Shown: positions 1-8,649, counted from the stretch's first letter. The stretch: 64,000 nucleotides of DNA from Bacillota bacterium (GCA_023398335.1 JAEWSJ010000006.1:62001-126000); one strand, 5' to 3'. The notes: generated by a model not told the origin, from the letters alone. A program made the numbers and translations.

Positions 1-1
1 T

Positions 2-646
2 GGTTCTTCAAATACCAAATCATATCAAAAGATGAAATTTACTCGTGTAAATAATAAGTATAAAGTTGAATCATCAAATAATGCGATATGTTACCAAATA
101 TCAAATAAAAACACTTACCAAGCAACCCCGAGTATTGATAAGATTATAACTTCTGCTCGAGCAAAAATCGGACCAAAATTATCCGAAGTATTAAGTACCG
201 CAACAGATAATTTTAATTCTAGTCAAACAGGAAAATTTGTTTGTTCAGCTTTGTTAGATTATGCAAAAAGCAATAATGTCAATGCTGTAGCATCTTTCCA
301 CAATAGTTCTGGCATACGGGATAAAATCTACAAGGGAAATATTACTCTCGAATCAATCTATAAAATTTCTCCTTTCGATAATGAAGTAAAAGTCATTAAA
401 ATGAAAAGAAGTTCGATTTTAAGTAATAAAACAGGTTTATATCATGTGATTGATGAAGAGGCGATAACAGATGAAGATGCCACTTATGAAGTCGTGGTCT
501 TTGACTTCTTACTAACAAATTTTAATATTTTTAATCCGTATTCTGATACTCAATACAACATAAAAGATGAAGTTAAAGTTGTGCGTGATACGATTGTAGA
601 TTACGCAAAGAAATCTACTTCATTTAGTCCTTCATCATATAATTAA
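2..646 (+). CDS. 5'-nucleotidase/2',3'-cyclic phosphodiesterase, C-terminal part (gene cut by window edge)
   Basis: The reading frame is open to the left edge, so the Met at base 32 is probably internal and this is the 3' end of a longer gene. The roughly 215 visible residues resemble the C-terminal substrate-binding domain of UshA/YfkN-type 5'-nucleotidases. The visible match is an Asn-Ser-Ser-Gly-Ile-Arg stretch (the family's NGGGIR loop), then a Gly-Asn-Ile-Thr segment and a Ser-Pro-Phe-Asp-Asn-Glu stretch (the family's PFgN motif). In the family this domain binds the nucleoside base and the N-terminal metallophosphatase domain, here outside the window, hydrolyses extracellular nucleotides. 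The gene is convergent with galE. The C-terminus is Ser-rich and shows no LPXTG-like sorting signal. Family assignment is fairly sure; the exact substrate is not. Confidence 0.75.
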   Translation, partial: GSSNTKSYQKMKFTRVNNKYKVESSNNAICYQISNKNTYQATPSIDKIITSARAKIGPKLSEVLSTATDNFNSSQTGKFVCSALLDYAKSNNVNAVASFHNSSGIRDKIYKGNITLESIYKISPFDNEVKVIKMKRSSILSNKTGLYHVIDEEAITDEDATYEVVVFDFLLTNFNIFNPYSDTQYNIKDEVKVVRDTIVDYAKKSTSFSPSSYN

Positions 647-691
647 GCGTTATAAAAAATTATTAAAAGCACTTTCAAGTAATTTTAAAAT

Positions 692-767
692 AAAATGTCC
701 CCAATGTAAAATGTCCCCAATGACTAGTACACTTTTTTATAAGTGTCTATTTCATTGGGTACATTTT
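692..767. repeat. Tandem 15-mer plus long imperfect hairpin between convergent genes
   Basis: The 15-mer AAAATGTCCCCAATG occurs at 692-706 and again at 708-722. Its near-complement, read as CATTGGGTACATTTT, lies at 753-767. Inside, ACACTT (729-734) pairs with AAGTGT (741-746). The result is one long stem-loop whose left arm is duplicated. There is no clear T tract, so it is not a textbook terminator. It could be a bidirectional transcript end, a REP/MITE-like element or the remnant of a mobile-element end. Confidence 0.6.
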
Positions 768-803
768 AGTCATTAGGAATATGATTCTTTTATTTTGAAT
801 TAT

Positions 804-1835
804 TTAGTCTTCGTAGCCTTTTGGATTGTGTTTTTGCCAGTTGTTGGAATCTTTACACGCATCTAAAACTGTGTATTTAGCTTTAAATCCGAGTTCTTTG
901 AAAGCTTTATCAGTTGAAGCGTAGTTTTCATCAACATCTCCAGCTCGACGTGGACAAATGACATAAGGAATGTTAACTCCGGTGGCTTCTTCATATGCGT
1001 GAACAAGTTCAAGAACTGAAGTTCCTTTTCCGGTACCAAGGTTATAAATAACTAAACCTGGTTCAGTAGCTAACTTTTTTAAAGTAAGGACGTGACCAGC
1101 AGCTAAATCCATGACATGGATGTAGTCTCTTACGCCGGTTCCATCTACGGTCTTATAATCATCTCCAAAGATACGGAGTTCTTTTAAGTTACCAACGGCA
1201 ACTTGGGTAAGATATGGCATTAAATTGTTTGGAATACCATTTGGTTGTTCGCCGATAAGTCCGCTTTTATGGGCACCGATTGGGTTGAAGTATCTTAATA
1301 ATGCGATATTGGCTTCTTTATGCACATGGGCATAATCTTTTAATATTCCTTCAATGATTACTTTAGTTGTGCCATATGGGTTTGTTGTGCCACCGACAGG
1401 ATCATCTTCGGTTAGTGGTACGTGTTTTGGAATTCCATAAACTGTTGCGGAAGAAGAAAAGATTAAGTTATTGCATTTAAACTCAGACATAACTTCTAGT
1501 AAGGTTAAAGTTGAATCTAAATTATTACGGTAGTATTCAAGTGGTTTTTGGACTGATTCACCAACGGCTTTAAGACCGGCAAAATGAATTACTGCGTCAA
1601 TCTTGTTTTCTTTAAATATCTTTTCTAAAGATGCTTTATTGCAACAATCAAATGGATAAAACTTAATATCGTTTTTTCCAGTGATAGTTAATAGTCTATC
1701 TAATACTTTTGAAGATGAATTAGCTAAATCATCAACAATAATTGGTGTATAGCCTTTTTCAATTAATTCAATAACGGTATGACTACCGATATATCCCATT
1801 CCTCCAGTTACTAATACGGTTTTAATTTGATTCAT
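804..1835 (-). CDS. galE: UDP-glucose 4-epimerase
   Basis: This 343-residue protein interconverts UDP-glucose and UDP-galactose in the cytosol using bound NAD, supplying sugar nucleotides for the Leloir pathway or surface glycans. It is an extended short-chain dehydrogenase: a glycine-rich NAD loop (VTGGMGYIGSHT, residues about 9-20), the Ser-Ser-Ser-Ala-Thr-Val-Tyr-Gly segment near 125-133 and the catalytic YxxxK (YGTTK, near 154). Length matches bacterial GalE. An AGGAGG Shine-Dalgarno sits 9 bases before the ATG. The gene follows the membrane-protein gene ending at 1860 by only 24 bases and is probably the last gene of a four-gene minus-strand unit. UDP-GalNAc activity cannot be excluded. 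Confidence 0.95.
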   Translation of the reverse strand: MNQIKTVLVTGGMGYIGSHTVIELIEKGYTPIIVDDLANSSSKVLDRLLTITGKNDIKFYPFDCCNKASLEKIFKENKIDAVIHFAGLKAVGESVQKPLEYYRNNLDSTLTLLEVMSEFKCNNLIFSSSATVYGIPKHVPLTEDDPVGGTTNPYGTTKVIIEGILKDYAHVHKEANIALLRYFNPIGAHKSGLIGEQPNGIPNNLMPYLTQVAVGNLKELRIFGDDYKTVDGTGVRDYIHVMDLAAGHVLTLKKLATEPGLVIYNLGTGKGTSVLELVHAYEEATGVNIPYVICPRRAGDVDENYASTDKAFKELGFKAKYTVLDACKDSNNWQKHNPKGYED

Positions 1836-1859
1836 TTATTTAATCCTCCTAAATCAATA

Positions 1860-2492
1860 TTATGAACGAAACGCTTGTGAGTTATATAAATTGTTAATAT
1901 TCTTGGTAAAGAATGTTCCTTTTAGTTTCCATATTCTTTGTCTTCTTGCGAGCAAAGCTTGACATTGAACTAAATAGAAGACTCCCGCTACACAGTAGAT
2001 TAATGTTATTAATAGAGTGAAGTATTTATCGATTGACCAAGTCCAATCAGGATATTTAACGACATCTGGCCAGTTGTTCGGAATTGTTAAGCCGAAGAAT
2101 TTTTCAGTTGGCCAAGACAACTCAAATGTTAATTCATTCCAAGATTTAACAAAATATGAATAATCATCAGAGTGCATAAAGCGAGTATAAAGAATAAAAA
2201 CTAAGGTTGTTAAGAGTAGTAAAGTTGCACTTATCCATGATTGTTTTACAAAATAAACATGGGATTTATATGAAGCCTCACGAACAAACTCTCTTTCTTT
2301 TGTTATTACTCTGGCCTTGGTAATGTCATACATCATTTTATCGATTATCATTCCTTGTCTCTTCATAATGTACGAGACTAATTTTTGAAGGTAACCAATA
2401 AGAACAATAATAAGTAAAATAAGAAGGCATAAGCAAATTAAGACTCTTTTGTCATTTTCGGATAATTTAATTAAGGTAACTATTGAACTCAT
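1860..2492 (-). CDS. Membrane protein of unknown function, about 3 TM segments
   Basis: I do not recognise this 210-residue protein. It has a hydrophobic segment at residues about 17-37, a basic and charged stretch (about 40-80), and two more hydrophobic segments at about 85-105 and 155-178. Between the last two is an aromatic-rich, probably extracellular loop with many Trp residues (Pro-Asp-Trp-Thr-Trp and similar). The C-terminus is basic (Arg-Arg-Gln-Arg), consistent with a cytoplasmic tail. It overlaps the end of the upstream Asn/Gln-rich gene by 4 bases (ATGA), so the two are translationally coupled. Function cannot be inferred beyond a membrane partner of its neighbours. Confidence 0.75.
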   Translation of the reverse strand: MSSIVTLIKLSENDKRVLICLCLLILLIIVLIGYLQKLVSYIMKRQGMIIDKMMYDITKARVITKEREFVREASYKSHVYFVKQSWISATLLLLTTLVFILYTRFMHSDDYSYFVKSWNELTFELSWPTEKFFGLTIPNNWPDVVKYPDWTWSIDKYFTLLITLIYCVAGVFYLVQCQALLARRQRIWKLKGTFFTKNINNLYNSQAFRS

Positions 2493-2950
2493 CTTTGATT
2501 ACCTCCATTATTTGGATTGTTGTATTGATTATTATTTGGGTAATTATTTTGATTGTAGTTCTGTGAATTTTGAGGGTTTTGCGGATACTGATTATTACCT
2601 TGTGGTGGATAATAATTTCCATTATTCTGATTAGGATTATAGTTATTATTCATCGGTTGATTGTTGAAATAATTAGTATTCATCGGTTGTTGATGTTGTT
2701 GATATTGTGGTGCAGGAATAACATTAAGTGGTGTATTTTGTTGACCTTTTAGTATTGCTGCAGCTTTTTCATCATAAGCAGTTTTAATCGTGTATTTTTT
2801 GTGAGTGAGTAACGCAATTAGAAGTCTGAACGGAGACAAAATATATAATAATGTACCAAGGGCAACATAGACAGCAAAAAAAGCTAACCAAAGTGGTGAC
2901 GAAATAATTACAATGACACCAATACCGCAAGTCTTTAAGAAATTAAGCAT
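2489..2950 (-). CDS. Small membrane protein with Asn/Gln/Pro/Tyr-rich low-complexity tail
   Basis: This 153-residue protein has an N-terminal hydrophobic region (residues about 5-48, probably two TM segments) followed by a basic turn and a short helix-like stretch. From about residue 75 to the end it is almost entirely Asn, Gln, Pro, Tyr and Gly, with repeated Asn-Asn-Tyr, Pro-Gln-Asn and Tyr-Pro-Asn units. Such tails are intrinsically disordered and prion-like in composition. It overlaps the upstream membrane-protein gene by 8 bases and the downstream one by 4, so all three are coupled. I do not recognise a family; the tail may mediate multivalent contacts in the cytoplasm or at the cell surface. 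Confidence 0.75.
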   Translation of the reverse strand: MLNFLKTCGIGVIVIISSPLWLAFFAVYVALGTLLYILSPFRLLIALLTHKKYTIKTAYDEKAAAILKGQQNTPLNVIPAPQYQQHQQPMNTNYFNNQPMNNNYNPNQNNGNYYPPQGNNQYPQNPQNSQNYNQNNYPNNNQYNNPNNGGNQR

Positions 2951-3911
2951 TATTATCTCCTTTCTTTAAATCGAGAAGATCAACTTCTTTTTCTTCAGAT
3001 GAATCAGGTGTTTTATCTTTCTTAATTCTATAATATATTACCATAATAAATGTAACAACGAAATATAATATTTGTGATAAAAGATATAATAAAAACAAAT
3101 CTTTTTTATTAAAAATAGAAGCCAATGAGAAAAAGAAAATTATTGAAAACGGAATAAGAGAAAGTAAGATAATATTTATCGCTTTATTTTTATGTTCTAC
3201 AAGTAAAATAATGCGATAACATAAGATTACTTCAAAAATAGCAATTGATAAGTAACATATATTGCGAGCGTAGAAATAAGATATACTTATCGAAATGAAA
3301 CATAAAATAGATTCAACACCATATTCGATTGGCTCGTTGATCTTTATCGTCTTTGTTTTTAGATTTAGTTTTGGAATTTCATTACTGATAATAATAAAAG
3401 TAATTAATGTTTGAATCACCGCTAATAGGAAATAAAAAGTCAAAAATATTTCCTTAAATATATCGATATTAATATTAAATAATGTTGCGTAAATTTTTAT
3501 CATGTCGACGTTAAATATCATGTTAATTGGATATATTAAGACTAATTCAATAATAAAAGTGAAAAGCAGGGTAATAAAATAAGTCAAAAAAGATGATTCA
3601 AAATATTTGAACATATTACCATAGGCAACTCCAATTAGCGCATCAGGCAATAAATTAAAGAATCCTTCTTGAAAGTCAATAAAGCAAACCATAACTGTGC
3701 AAAATAAATAAATCAACTGACCTTTATAGTTGGATTTTAAAGTAAAATATGCTGCTGCAAAAGGAATTATTATCATATTTAGCAATGACATGCCAGGAAT
3801 TACATATGATAAAGACAAAAAAATAATACTTAAACCTAGAGTTAAACTAGCTAATGCAATCTGAGTATTTAATCTGCTGTTTGGATTACGGAGTGAACGA
3901 TTTGTTTTCAT
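2943..3911 (-). CDS. Polytopic membrane protein, possibly YybS/DUF2232- or ECF-S-like
   Basis: This 322-residue protein contains about eight hydrophobic segments after a short basic N-terminus and ends in a charged, Lys/Glu/Asp-rich tail. The size, the first paired helices and the overall distribution remind me of the YybS/DUF2232 family or ECF transporter S components, but I see no decisive motif, so this is a weak guess. It heads the minus-strand unit that continues into the Asn/Gln-rich protein, another membrane protein and galE. No Shine-Dalgarno precedes the ATG; instead an extended -10 element lies 7 bases upstream (see the promoter entry), so the message may be leaderless. Confidence 0.7.
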   Translation of the reverse strand: MKTNRSLRNPNSRLNTQIALASLTLGLSIIFLSLSYVIPGMSLLNMIIIPFAAAYFTLKSNYKGQLIYLFCTVMVCFIDFQEGFFNLLPDALIGVAYGNMFKYFESSFLTYFITLLFTFIIELVLIYPINMIFNVDMIKIYATLFNINIDIFKEIFLTFYFLLAVIQTLITFIIISNEIPKLNLKTKTIKINEPIEYGVESILCFISISISYFYARNICYLSIAIFEVILCYRIILLVEHKNKAINIILLSLIPFSIIFFFSLASIFNKKDLFLLYLLSQILYFVVTFIMVIYYRIKKDKTPDSSEEKEVDLLDLKKGDNNA

Positions 3912-3917
3912 ATAAAA

Positions 3918-3926
3918 ATTATAGCA
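3918..3926 (-). promoter_or_regulatory. Extended -10 promoter, possibly giving a leaderless mRNA
   Basis: On the minus strand TGCTATAAT (TG-n-TATAAT) lies just upstream of the ATG at 3911. A start site 7 bases after the hexamer would fall on or next to the A of the ATG, and no purine-rich Shine-Dalgarno lies between them. No good -35 is visible, as is usual for extended -10 promoters. Confidence 0.5.
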
Positions 3927-4055
3927 TATTGAATTATTTTTTTTCTTTAGTATCGATTTGTTCTTTAAGTACTTTTATAGAAATTAATGTTTGGCATTAA
4001 CTTGAATAATCAGTAGGTTTATTTATATAATAAGATAGTTATTAAGGAACCAATT

Positions 4056-5696
4056 ATGGCAAAAAAGAAATTTTCTAAAAATCAAATAAAATATGTAGTT
4101 TTTATCTTGATGTTAATTCTAGGTACAGTGTTGTCATTGTATTTTATTTTGGCTGACAATTTTGACGGCATTATGGCGATGATTGGCGATGCGAAATTCG
4201 GACCTGTTTTAGCGATGTTTGGACTTGTTACTTTTAACTTTATTATTGAAGGTACGATTGTTACGCTTTTTGCTAAGTTATATCGAAGAAAATATCATTT
4301 GTATATGGGCGTATTGAACGGACTTGTTGGTTCTTTCTTTTCTGGTATCACTCCATTTGCTTCCGGCGGTCAATTTGTTCAAGCTTATACATTTTCTAAA
4401 CAAGGTGTAAAAGCAGCTAATGGTGCATCAATATTAGTCATGATGTTTATTGTTTCTCAAGCTGTTTTAGTTATATATGGAACATGTGCAATTATATTTG
4501 GTTATGATTCAACGATTAAATTGATGAATTCAATAAATTTATTTGGTATTGAATTTTCACCAATCGCTTTATCTATTGTTGGCTATGTAATTAATTTTGT
4601 TTCTTTAGGTAGTTTATTTTTATTATCTTATTGCCGTCCATTGCATCACTTTATTCTAAACACTGGTGTAAATATCGGTTATAAGTTACATTTGATTAAA
4701 GACAAAGATGCCAAACGTGCTTCTTTAGCCGCTCAAGTTGCAACTTTCAGAATTGAATTAACTAGATTATTTAAAAACTTTTGGGTATTGCTTATTGCAA
4801 TTTTCTTGAATGTAGTTAAATTTACTGTTAGCAACTCATTACCTTATTTTGCTGGTCTTGCTTTAGATATTGACATGAGTGGAAAATACTTGAGCAGTGT
4901 ATGGTCATATAGTTACGTTTCAATGATTAGCTGTTTCGTTCCTATTCCAGGAGCATCTGGAGGGGCTGAAGCTGCTTTTGCCGCGATTTATTCTTCGATT
5001 TTTCCAAACCAAACCGTTACCGGAAGTGCGAATATTCTTGTTCGTTTCTTCTCGTTCTATTACGTGTTATTCATCGGTCTTATTGTATTTATTTTCTATC
5101 GTGGCTCACCAAAGAAGGATGCGACAAAATTTAATAAGAAGACTTTCGTAGATTTGCAAATTATTTCGCTTACTTCAACTGATCAACTTCCGATTTTAAA
5201 GAAATATGAAGAAGGTAAAAATAAATTGGTCGATGATATTAATCCAGATACTTTTACTAATATCACTGTGAGTGATATCAAAAACGAACAAAGAAGAAAA
5301 CAGAAAAAATCATTGCATGGATTCTTGTACAAAGATGAATTCAATAATGAAATAAAACAACAGGAATTTTTAAGTAGTAAACAAGTTCAAGATTCGTTTA
5401 ACAATATTAAGGATTCTTTGATTCTAGACCAACATAATATCTATGAGGACATTGAGTCAAATAACACTGATATTTTGAGTCAGTCGAAGAAGAACTTGTC
5501 TTCCATTGTTTTTGAAGTGGACAAGGCGAAAAAAGAAGAAGGTTTATCAACTGAAACTGATACTGAAGTTGATCGGGCTATTAAGGAAGACTTAGCTTTG
5601 TTGATTAAAGAAGAAAAAATAAAGCAACAAAAGAAAAAACTGCGTAAGGAAAGAATCAAGAAGTTCTTTAGTGTACATAAAGGTGACAAGAAATGA
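4056..5696 (+). CDS. MprF-flippase-like integral membrane protein (YbhN/UPF0104 family)
   Basis: This 546-residue protein has about eight TM segments in residues 1-350. They match the lysylphosphatidylglycerol synthase TM / flippase domain (COG0392): an early aromatic segment Gly-Ile-Thr-Pro-Phe-Ala-Ser-Gly-Gly-Gln and a later Pro-Ile-Pro-Gly-Ala-Ser-Gly-Gly-Ala-Glu loop are hallmarks. The aminoacyl-transferase domain of true MprF is absent; instead a highly charged, probably cytoplasmic tail of about 190 residues follows, with a Lys/Glu-rich helical end. Its stop codon overlaps the start of a GT4 lipid-type glycosyltransferase gene, suggesting that the pair makes and flips a glycolipid (inference). 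The start is supported by an AAGGA Shine-Dalgarno. Confidence 0.85.
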   Translation: MAKKKFSKNQIKYVVFILMLILGTVLSLYFILADNFDGIMAMIGDAKFGPVLAMFGLVTFNFIIEGTIVTLFAKLYRRKYHLYMGVLNGLVGSFFSGITPFASGGQFVQAYTFSKQGVKAANGASILVMMFIVSQAVLVIYGTCAIIFGYDSTIKLMNSINLFGIEFSPIALSIVGYVINFVSLGSLFLLSYCRPLHHFILNTGVNIGYKLHLIKDKDAKRASLAAQVATFRIELTRLFKNFWVLLIAIFLNVVKFTVSNSLPYFAGLALDIDMSGKYLSSVWSYSYVSMISCFVPIPGASGGAEAAFAAIYSSIFPNQTVTGSANILVRFFSFYYVLFIGLIVFIFYRGSPKKDATKFNKKTFVDLQIISLTSTDQLPILKKYEEGKNKLVDDINPDTFTNITVSDIKNEQRRKQKKSLHGFLYKDEFNNEIKQQEFLSSKQVQDSFNNIKDSLILDQHNIYEDIESNNTDILSQSKKNLSSIVFEVDKAKKEEGLSTETDTEVDRAIKEDLALLIKEEKIKQQKKKLRKERIKKFFSVHKGDKK

Positions 5697-6877
5697 GAAT
5701 AGCGTTATTTTCTGATACTTACCCACCACAAATAAATGGCGTTGCAACTGCGACTTATACACTAGCTAAAACATTGCAAGATAACGGCAATGATGTTTTA
5801 GTTGTTACTGTTGCAAAAGAAGGGCAGAAGAAAATTACTTTTGTTAATAGAATAATTCGTATACCAGGTTTTACAGTAAAACAACTCTACAATTATAAAA
5901 TTGCAAATATTTTTAGTATGAAAGCGTATCGCTTTATTAAATCTTTTGATCCGGAAGTTATCCATGTGCAAACCGAAATAGGTATTGGTATTTTTGGACG
6001 AATTGTGGCTAAAAGAATGAATGTACCACTTGTGTATACTTACCACACGATGTATGAAGACTATACATATTATGTTACAAAAGGATTTAAACCTTTTGAT
6101 ACTATTGCTAAAAATATGGTTGGATTTTTATCTGCTTTAGTGGGAGATTCAACTACTCAATTTACTACTACTTCTTTTAAAACTAAGAAAGCTTTACGTC
6201 GTTATGGCGTAAAAAAATACATTAATATTGTTCCAAACGGAATTGATTTATCTATGTTTGACGATAAAAACATCGACAAAGAAAAGGGAATTGCTATTAG
6301 AAAAAAATACGGTTTAGAGAATAAATTTTGCGTTTTGATATTAGGCCGATTAGCTAAAGAAAAAGCTAATGATATTGTTATAAAATGGCTGACACATTAC
6401 ATAAATGATTCGGATGATAAATCCATTCATCTAATGGTTGTTGGAGATGGTCCAGATAAACAGAATTTGGAAAATCTTGTTAAAAGTTTGAAGATGGAAA
6501 ATTATGTTACATTTATCGGTACGGTTGAACATAGTCAAGTCCCGATTTATTATAATTTGGCTGATCTTTATGTTTCAGCTTCTACCTCTGAAACTCAAGG
6601 TCTAACATTCAATGAAGCGATGGCATCTAAAACGATGGTTATTGCTCGTTATGATGACAATTTGGTTGAAACTATACTCGATGGCAAAACTGGGTTCTTC
6701 TTTAGAGATGAAAGCAGTTTTATTGCGACAATTAAGAAGATTAGAAACTTCTCTGAAGAAGAGAAAAACAAGATAGTTGAACAAGCATATAAAAATGATT
6801 TAGATAAGTTTTCGCTAAATCTATATTACGAAAGGATGATGAGCGTCTATGTCAAAGCAGCAAGAAAATTCTGGTAA
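5693..6877 (+). CDS. GT4-family glycosyltransferase, probably diacylglycerol glucosyltransferase
   Basis: This 394-residue GT-B enzyme starts with the Pro-Pro-Gln-Ile-Asn-Gly-Val-Ala segment typical of glycolipid-forming GT4 enzymes, such as Acholeplasma alpha-monoglucosyldiacylglycerol synthase. Other markers are a Tyr-His-Thr-Met-Tyr-Glu-Asp-Tyr acceptor loop (about residue 118) and the retaining-enzyme E-x7-E motif in Ser-Glu-Thr-Gln-Gly-Leu-Thr-Phe-Asn-Glu-Ala (about 302-311). The likely reaction is transfer of glucose from UDP-glucose to diacylglycerol at the inner membrane face. It overlaps the preceding flippase-like gene by 4 bases (ATGA) and the following recX by 29 bases. The sugar and acceptor are inferred, not proven. 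Confidence 0.85.
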   Translation: MRIALFSDTYPPQINGVATATYTLAKTLQDNGNDVLVVTVAKEGQKKITFVNRIIRIPGFTVKQLYNYKIANIFSMKAYRFIKSFDPEVIHVQTEIGIGIFGRIVAKRMNVPLVYTYHTMYEDYTYYVTKGFKPFDTIAKNMVGFLSALVGDSTTQFTTTSFKTKKALRRYGVKKYINIVPNGIDLSMFDDKNIDKEKGIAIRKKYGLENKFCVLILGRLAKEKANDIVIKWLTHYINDSDDKSIHLMVVGDGPDKQNLENLVKSLKMENYVTFIGTVEHSQVPIYYNLADLYVSASTSETQGLTFNEAMASKTMVIARYDDNLVETILDGKTGFFFRDESSFIATIKKIRNFSEEEKNKIVEQAYKNDLDKFSLNLYYERMMSVYVKAARKFW

Positions 6878-7676
6878 AGAAGTATCTTCGGTTAAATACA
6901 ATAAAAAATCTATAAAAGTATCTTTTTGCGATGGAACTGCGGTTTCATTAGATATTAATTCTTATATCAACGAAGATAGATTTTATAAAGGTAAAGTTAT
7001 TTCTCTTGATGCTTATAATAAATTGCTTGAGTTACAGGATGACTCGCAGCTTTATTCATATGTATTGAAAATAACTTCGACTCGTTTATATTCTTCAAAG
7101 AAGATTATTGAAAAATTAATTACAGTAAAAAAAGCAACACAAGAAAAAGCTGAGGAAGTAGTATATAAATTAAGACAAGATGGGTTAATCAACGATAACA
7201 TCTATATTGAAACTTATATTGTTGATGCAAAAAACAAGGGCTATTCTGACTCGAAGATTCTTGCAACGTTACTTAGCGATAGCTATGAACGGAATAAGAT
7301 TGAAGAGGTGATGTTAACGTATGTTTCTTCTTCGGAAGAAAAAATGCAATTGATAAAAAATCTATTTGACAAATATTGCAATAAAAATTATATATCGTGC
7401 AAAGAAAGTGTGTTTTCTTCACTGTATAAAAAAGGATATGATAGTGAAACATGTCGAAAACTTATCGATGAATATCTAGCGCAAAACCCAGATGTAGAAT
7501 CATCATTTAGGGATAGAGATGTTCTTCTTTTAAAAAATGATATGAAGAAATATATCGAAAGATATAATCAAACGGAGAAAGATGAATATTGTTTAAGAAG
7601 TAAAGTATTTAATGTGCTTCTTGCACATAATTATGACTTTAATGATATTATTAAAGTATGGGAGGAAAACAAATGA
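6849..7676 (+). CDS. recX: RecX-family recombination regulator
   Basis: This 275-residue protein has the RecX three-helix repeats. The region Leu-Tyr-Ser-Ser-Lys-Lys-Ile-Ile-Glu-Lys-Leu (about residues 79-89) begins the first repeat, and Leu-Arg-Gln-Asp-Gly-Leu-Ile-Asn-Asp (about 112-120) is the family hallmark near the end of that repeat. Like Gram-positive RecX it has an N-terminal extension of about 65 residues and a second set of repeats. RecX binds RecA filaments and limits strand exchange in the cytosol; recA itself is not in this window. The gene begins inside the glycosyltransferase gene with an AAAGGA-type site upstream and ends in a 4-base overlap with the YhaM-like gene. Confidence 0.85.
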   Translation: MSKQQENSGKEVSSVKYNKKSIKVSFCDGTAVSLDINSYINEDRFYKGKVISLDAYNKLLELQDDSQLYSYVLKITSTRLYSSKKIIEKLITVKKATQEKAEEVVYKLRQDGLINDNIYIETYIVDAKNKGYSDSKILATLLSDSYERNKIEEVMLTYVSSSEEKMQLIKNLFDKYCNKNYISCKESVFSSLYKKGYDSETCRKLIDEYLAQNPDVESSFRDRDVLLLKNDMKKYIERYNQTEKDEYCLRSKVFNVLLAHNYDFNDIIKVWEENK

Positions 7677-8605
7677 CTTATCTAAAAGATATTGTTAATG
7701 AAGGCGGCTATTTTTCAGGACCTTTACTCGTTAAATCGTGTGAAAAAGGTGTTGCGAATAATGGCAATGATTATTTAACTGTAGTATTTCAAGATGTTAC
7801 AGGTTCCGTATCCGCTAAAAAATGGACTGTTGAAGATAATGATTTATCAGTTATTATTCCAGGAAAAATTGTTGATGTTACTGGTGATATTTTTAAATAC
7901 AAAGGTCATCCTCAAATGAAAATTGAGTCTGTTTCTTCGACCCCTTCCAATAAATACGATCCAAATGATTTCTTCTTATCTTGTCCAATTAAAGATGAAG
8001 AATTGTTTAAGGATGTCTCTGATATTATTGAACTTATTGAAGATGAGGATTTAAAAGCATTAACAAAGAGTTTATTAAACAGGTACAGCGATAAGTATAT
8101 GACTTATCCAGCGGCTGTTAGTGTTCATCACGCATATAGATGCGGTATTGTTTACCATTCAGTTTCTATTGCTAAAGATACGATTAAGATCTGTGAAAGG
8201 TATCCCTCACTAAATAGAGATTATCTTCTTGCAGGTGCCTTGCTTCACGATTTAGGCAAGACAAAAGAAATGGCTGGTGTTATTGCTCCAGGATATACTT
8301 TTGAAGGTAATTTATTAGGACATATTTCTATCGGTGCAATGATGGTTCAAGAAGAAGGAGTTAAGCTTGGTACTCCAGATGATAAATTAACTATTTTAGT
8401 TCACTTGATTTTATCTCATCATGGTCAAGCTGAATATGGCTCACCTGTACTTCCACAAACTCCTGAAGCATATGTTTTACATGTGCTTGATGACTTAGAT
8501 GCAAAGATGAACATTATTGAAAATGCATTGAAGGATGTTGAAGTCGGTGAATTTTCTCAAAAAGTTCCTTTCTTAGATATGAAAGCATATCTAAAAACCA
8601 AATAA
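7673..8605 (+). CDS. yhaM: YhaM-type 3'-5' exoribonuclease (OB fold plus HD domain)
   Basis: This 310-residue enzyme has an N-terminal OB-fold nucleic-acid-binding domain (residues about 8-95) and a metal-dependent HD hydrolase domain. The HD motif is in Leu-Leu-His-Asp-Leu-Gly-Lys (about 190), with the histidine pair Ser-His-His-Gly near 247. YhaM trims RNA (and DNA) from the 3' end in the cytosol of Firmicutes. I chose the ATG at 7673 rather than the in-frame ATG at 7658: GGGAGG lies between them as the Shine-Dalgarno for 7673, and 7673 forms an ATGA overlap with the recX stop. A hairpin terminator follows at 8615. Confidence 0.9.
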   Translation: MTYLKDIVNEGGYFSGPLLVKSCEKGVANNGNDYLTVVFQDVTGSVSAKKWTVEDNDLSVIIPGKIVDVTGDIFKYKGHPQMKIESVSSTPSNKYDPNDFFLSCPIKDEELFKDVSDIIELIEDEDLKALTKSLLNRYSDKYMTYPAAVSVHHAYRCGIVYHSVSIAKDTIKICERYPSLNRDYLLAGALLHDLGKTKEMAGVIAPGYTFEGNLLGHISIGAMMVQEEGVKLGTPDDKLTILVHLILSHHGQAEYGSPVLPQTPEAYVLHVLDDLDAKMNIIENALKDVEVGEFSQKVPFLDMKAYLKTK

Positions 8606-8614
8606 TTTTTATTG

Positions 8615-8649
8615 AAAAAGTTCGAATTTTCGCAATTTGGACTTTTTTT
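8615..8649 (+). terminator. Rho-independent terminator after yhaM
   Basis: AAAAAGTTCGAATT pairs with AATTTGGACTTTTT, with one G-U pair and one mismatch, and a run of seven T follows. It closes the flippase-GT-recX-yhaM unit. Confidence 0.8.

Noticed and set aside
7658..7672. Start of yhaM at 7658
   Set aside because: The bases between 7658 and 7673 form the GGGAGG ribosome site for the ATG at 7673.
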